Positions 63,173 to 64,000 of a stretch of 64,000 nt of DNA are shown here, piece by piece. Source of the stretch: Microcystis wesenbergii NRERC-220 (GTDB taxonomy: Bacteria > Cyanobacteriota > Cyanobacteriia > Cyanobacteriales > Microcystaceae). Positions within the stretch are counted from its first letter, which is position 1. Every line of letters starts with the position of its first letter. The notes under the pieces are model-generated. The model saw only the letters and a list, made by a program, of their open reading frames with translations. It did no database searches and had not been told where the DNA came from. The translations under genes were made by a program, and so were the position numbers. The stretch is from assembly GCF_032027425.1 (NCBI RefSeq), contig NZ_JAVSJA010000001.1, positions 496,001 through 560,000 of the forward strand. Reading direction: 5' to 3'.

Positions 63173-64000
63173 ATGAAATGTCCAGAATGTCAAAGTGACC
63201 ACATCAATAAAAATGGTCATCGTGGTCAAAAACAAAACTATATAGGGTTGGCTGAATAAATCTAAAAACCTTGTTGGATAAGACTTTTAGACTTTTTTGA
63301 CCTCAAAAAGTGCCAGCCGAGAGTGATCAGGGCGAAAATTCAGGGACTTTTTCCCTGAAAATTAGGTAATTGACCGTCTGAAAATGGGTAAAACCCTACA
63401 CCCCACACCCCACCCCCCCGATGTCGGGGGGGTTGGGGGGGCCACACCCTGCCCCCACGAAAAACTTTTTCAGCAGACCCTATATATGTGTAAACTGTGG
63501 TCGTCAGTTCATCCACAGCTAGGAAACAAAGGGCTATAGGGATGATGTTAAGGGTAGCTGTCTGAAAATGTAGGTAAATGGCATGGGATTTCGAGGCATT
63601 GAGAGAGTGACAGGATTCTCACGAACAACCATTATGGATTGGGTCAAACAAGTGGGAAAACTGCTGCCTGATTCCTATAATTCAGAAACGATTCCAGAAG
63701 TGGGAGAACTAGATGAATTAGAAACTTTTGTTGGTAAAAAAAAGAACAAAATCTGGCTCTGGACGGCTGTTGACCACTTTCGATCTGGAATTCTTGGATG
63801 GGTAATTGGTGGTCTCGCAAGGCGAGTGCCTTCGGCAACATAGTGCGGACACATTTCAACGTTTATGGCAAGCTATCTCATTTTGGCAATGTTATTTTTG
63901 GGTAAGTGATGGAAATCCAGTGTATCCAATATTTATCCCTAAGGTCGCTCAGATTGTTAGCAAAACTTATAGGACAAGGGTAGAGGGAGAAAATACAAGA
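63173..64000 (+). pseudogene. IS1-family transposase, interrupted by a MITE and frameshifted
   Basis: The N-terminal zinc finger MKCPECQSDHINKNGHRGQK leads into QNYI, then the MITE, then CVNCGRQF. The InsB-like part follows: MGFRGIERVTGFSRTTIMDWVKQVG, then GELDELETFVGKKKNKIWLWTAVD (catalytic Asp). After GWVIG, near 63810-63838, an extra palindrome-like stretch (CTCGCAAGGCGAG...) shifts the frame. The later SADTFQRLWQAISFW and VYPIFIPKVAQIVSKTYRTR continue the gene to the window end. Confidence 0.85.
63244..63481. mobile_element. MITE family 1, copy 4 (238 bp), inside IS1
   Basis: It begins AGGGTTGGCTGAATAAATC and ends TTTTCAGCAGACCCT, flanked by a 4-bp duplication, ATAT. It interrupts the IS1 zinc-finger codons exactly (QNYI / CVNCG). 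A GGGGGGGTTGGGGGG block has expanded its middle. Confidence 0.92.

Larger units (their letters stand above)
63109..64000 (+). mobile_element. IS1-family element, running off the window and carrying a MITE
   Basis: The left end GGCGTTGTCAGATG matches the IS1 end found at 21562. The transposase gene is on the + strand and is interrupted by MITE family 1 copy 4 (63244-63481). The right end lies beyond the window; the last bases match the - strand remnant at about 21728-21780. Confidence 0.88.

Overview
The window is chromosomal DNA of a bloom-forming cyanobacterium, almost certainly Microcystis (M. aeruginosa group). This rests on a gas-vesicle (gvp) cluster with tandem gvpA copies, HIP1 octamers (GCGATCGC, e.g. 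15891, 56780), typical cyanobacterial genes (ndhD, DUF3685/Ycf55-like, PEP-CTERM and GrrA-family proteins) and an extreme load of insertion sequences (IS) and miniature elements (MITEs). The organism name is inferred from gene content and was not tested by a search.

Layout. 1-6.4 kb: end of a phosphohexomutase gene, an IS630 element broken by an ISL3 element, a DUF29 gene, a PEP-CTERM protein and a Fur-family regulator. 6.4-19.5 kb: mostly housekeeping genes (DUF3685 receiver protein, lysS, TIGR04376-like protein, alpha/beta hydrolase, ispG, hisC, truB, tsaD, hyuB), with MITEs in the gaps; tsaD itself lies inside a pair of MITE ends. 19.5-37.4 kb: an IS island with almost no host genes. Its history can be read from target-site duplications: two IS701 copies in opposite orientation, one holding IS5 (which holds IS630 and ISKra4), the other holding ISKra4 (which holds IS5). 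Between and beside them are two ISH3-type copies, one carrying ISL3 and one carrying an 83-bp MITE. The two copies of each element serve as empty-site controls for each other.

37.9-49.9 kb: the gas-vesicle cluster, gvpA-gvpA-gvpC-gvpN-gvpJ-(triplicated gvpJ tail)-gvpK-gvpF-gvpG on the + strand, gvpV on the - strand, then a GvpF/L protein (probably gvpW), a two-domain ArsA/Get3-type ATPase and a CDC48-like double AAA+ ATPase. GvpA builds the shell, GvpC stiffens it, and GvpN, J, K, F, G, V and W are assembly factors. The two ATPases are plausible chaperones for the very hydrophobic GvpA/GvpJ. IS200/IS605-like remnants without tnpB lie between gvpC and gvpN.

50.5-64 kb: an Old Yellow Enzyme, a grrP-grrA pair (GrrA is a cyclophane RiPP precursor) with no radical-SAM maturase beside it, a conserved membrane protein, an RlpA-like protein, livF, ndhD, a C5 DNA methyltransferase followed by an unrecognised gene, a frameshifted IS66, a small membrane protein next to an M15-type peptidase start cut by IS1, and the IS1 itself carrying a MITE. 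No rRNA, tRNA or CRISPR array was recognised.
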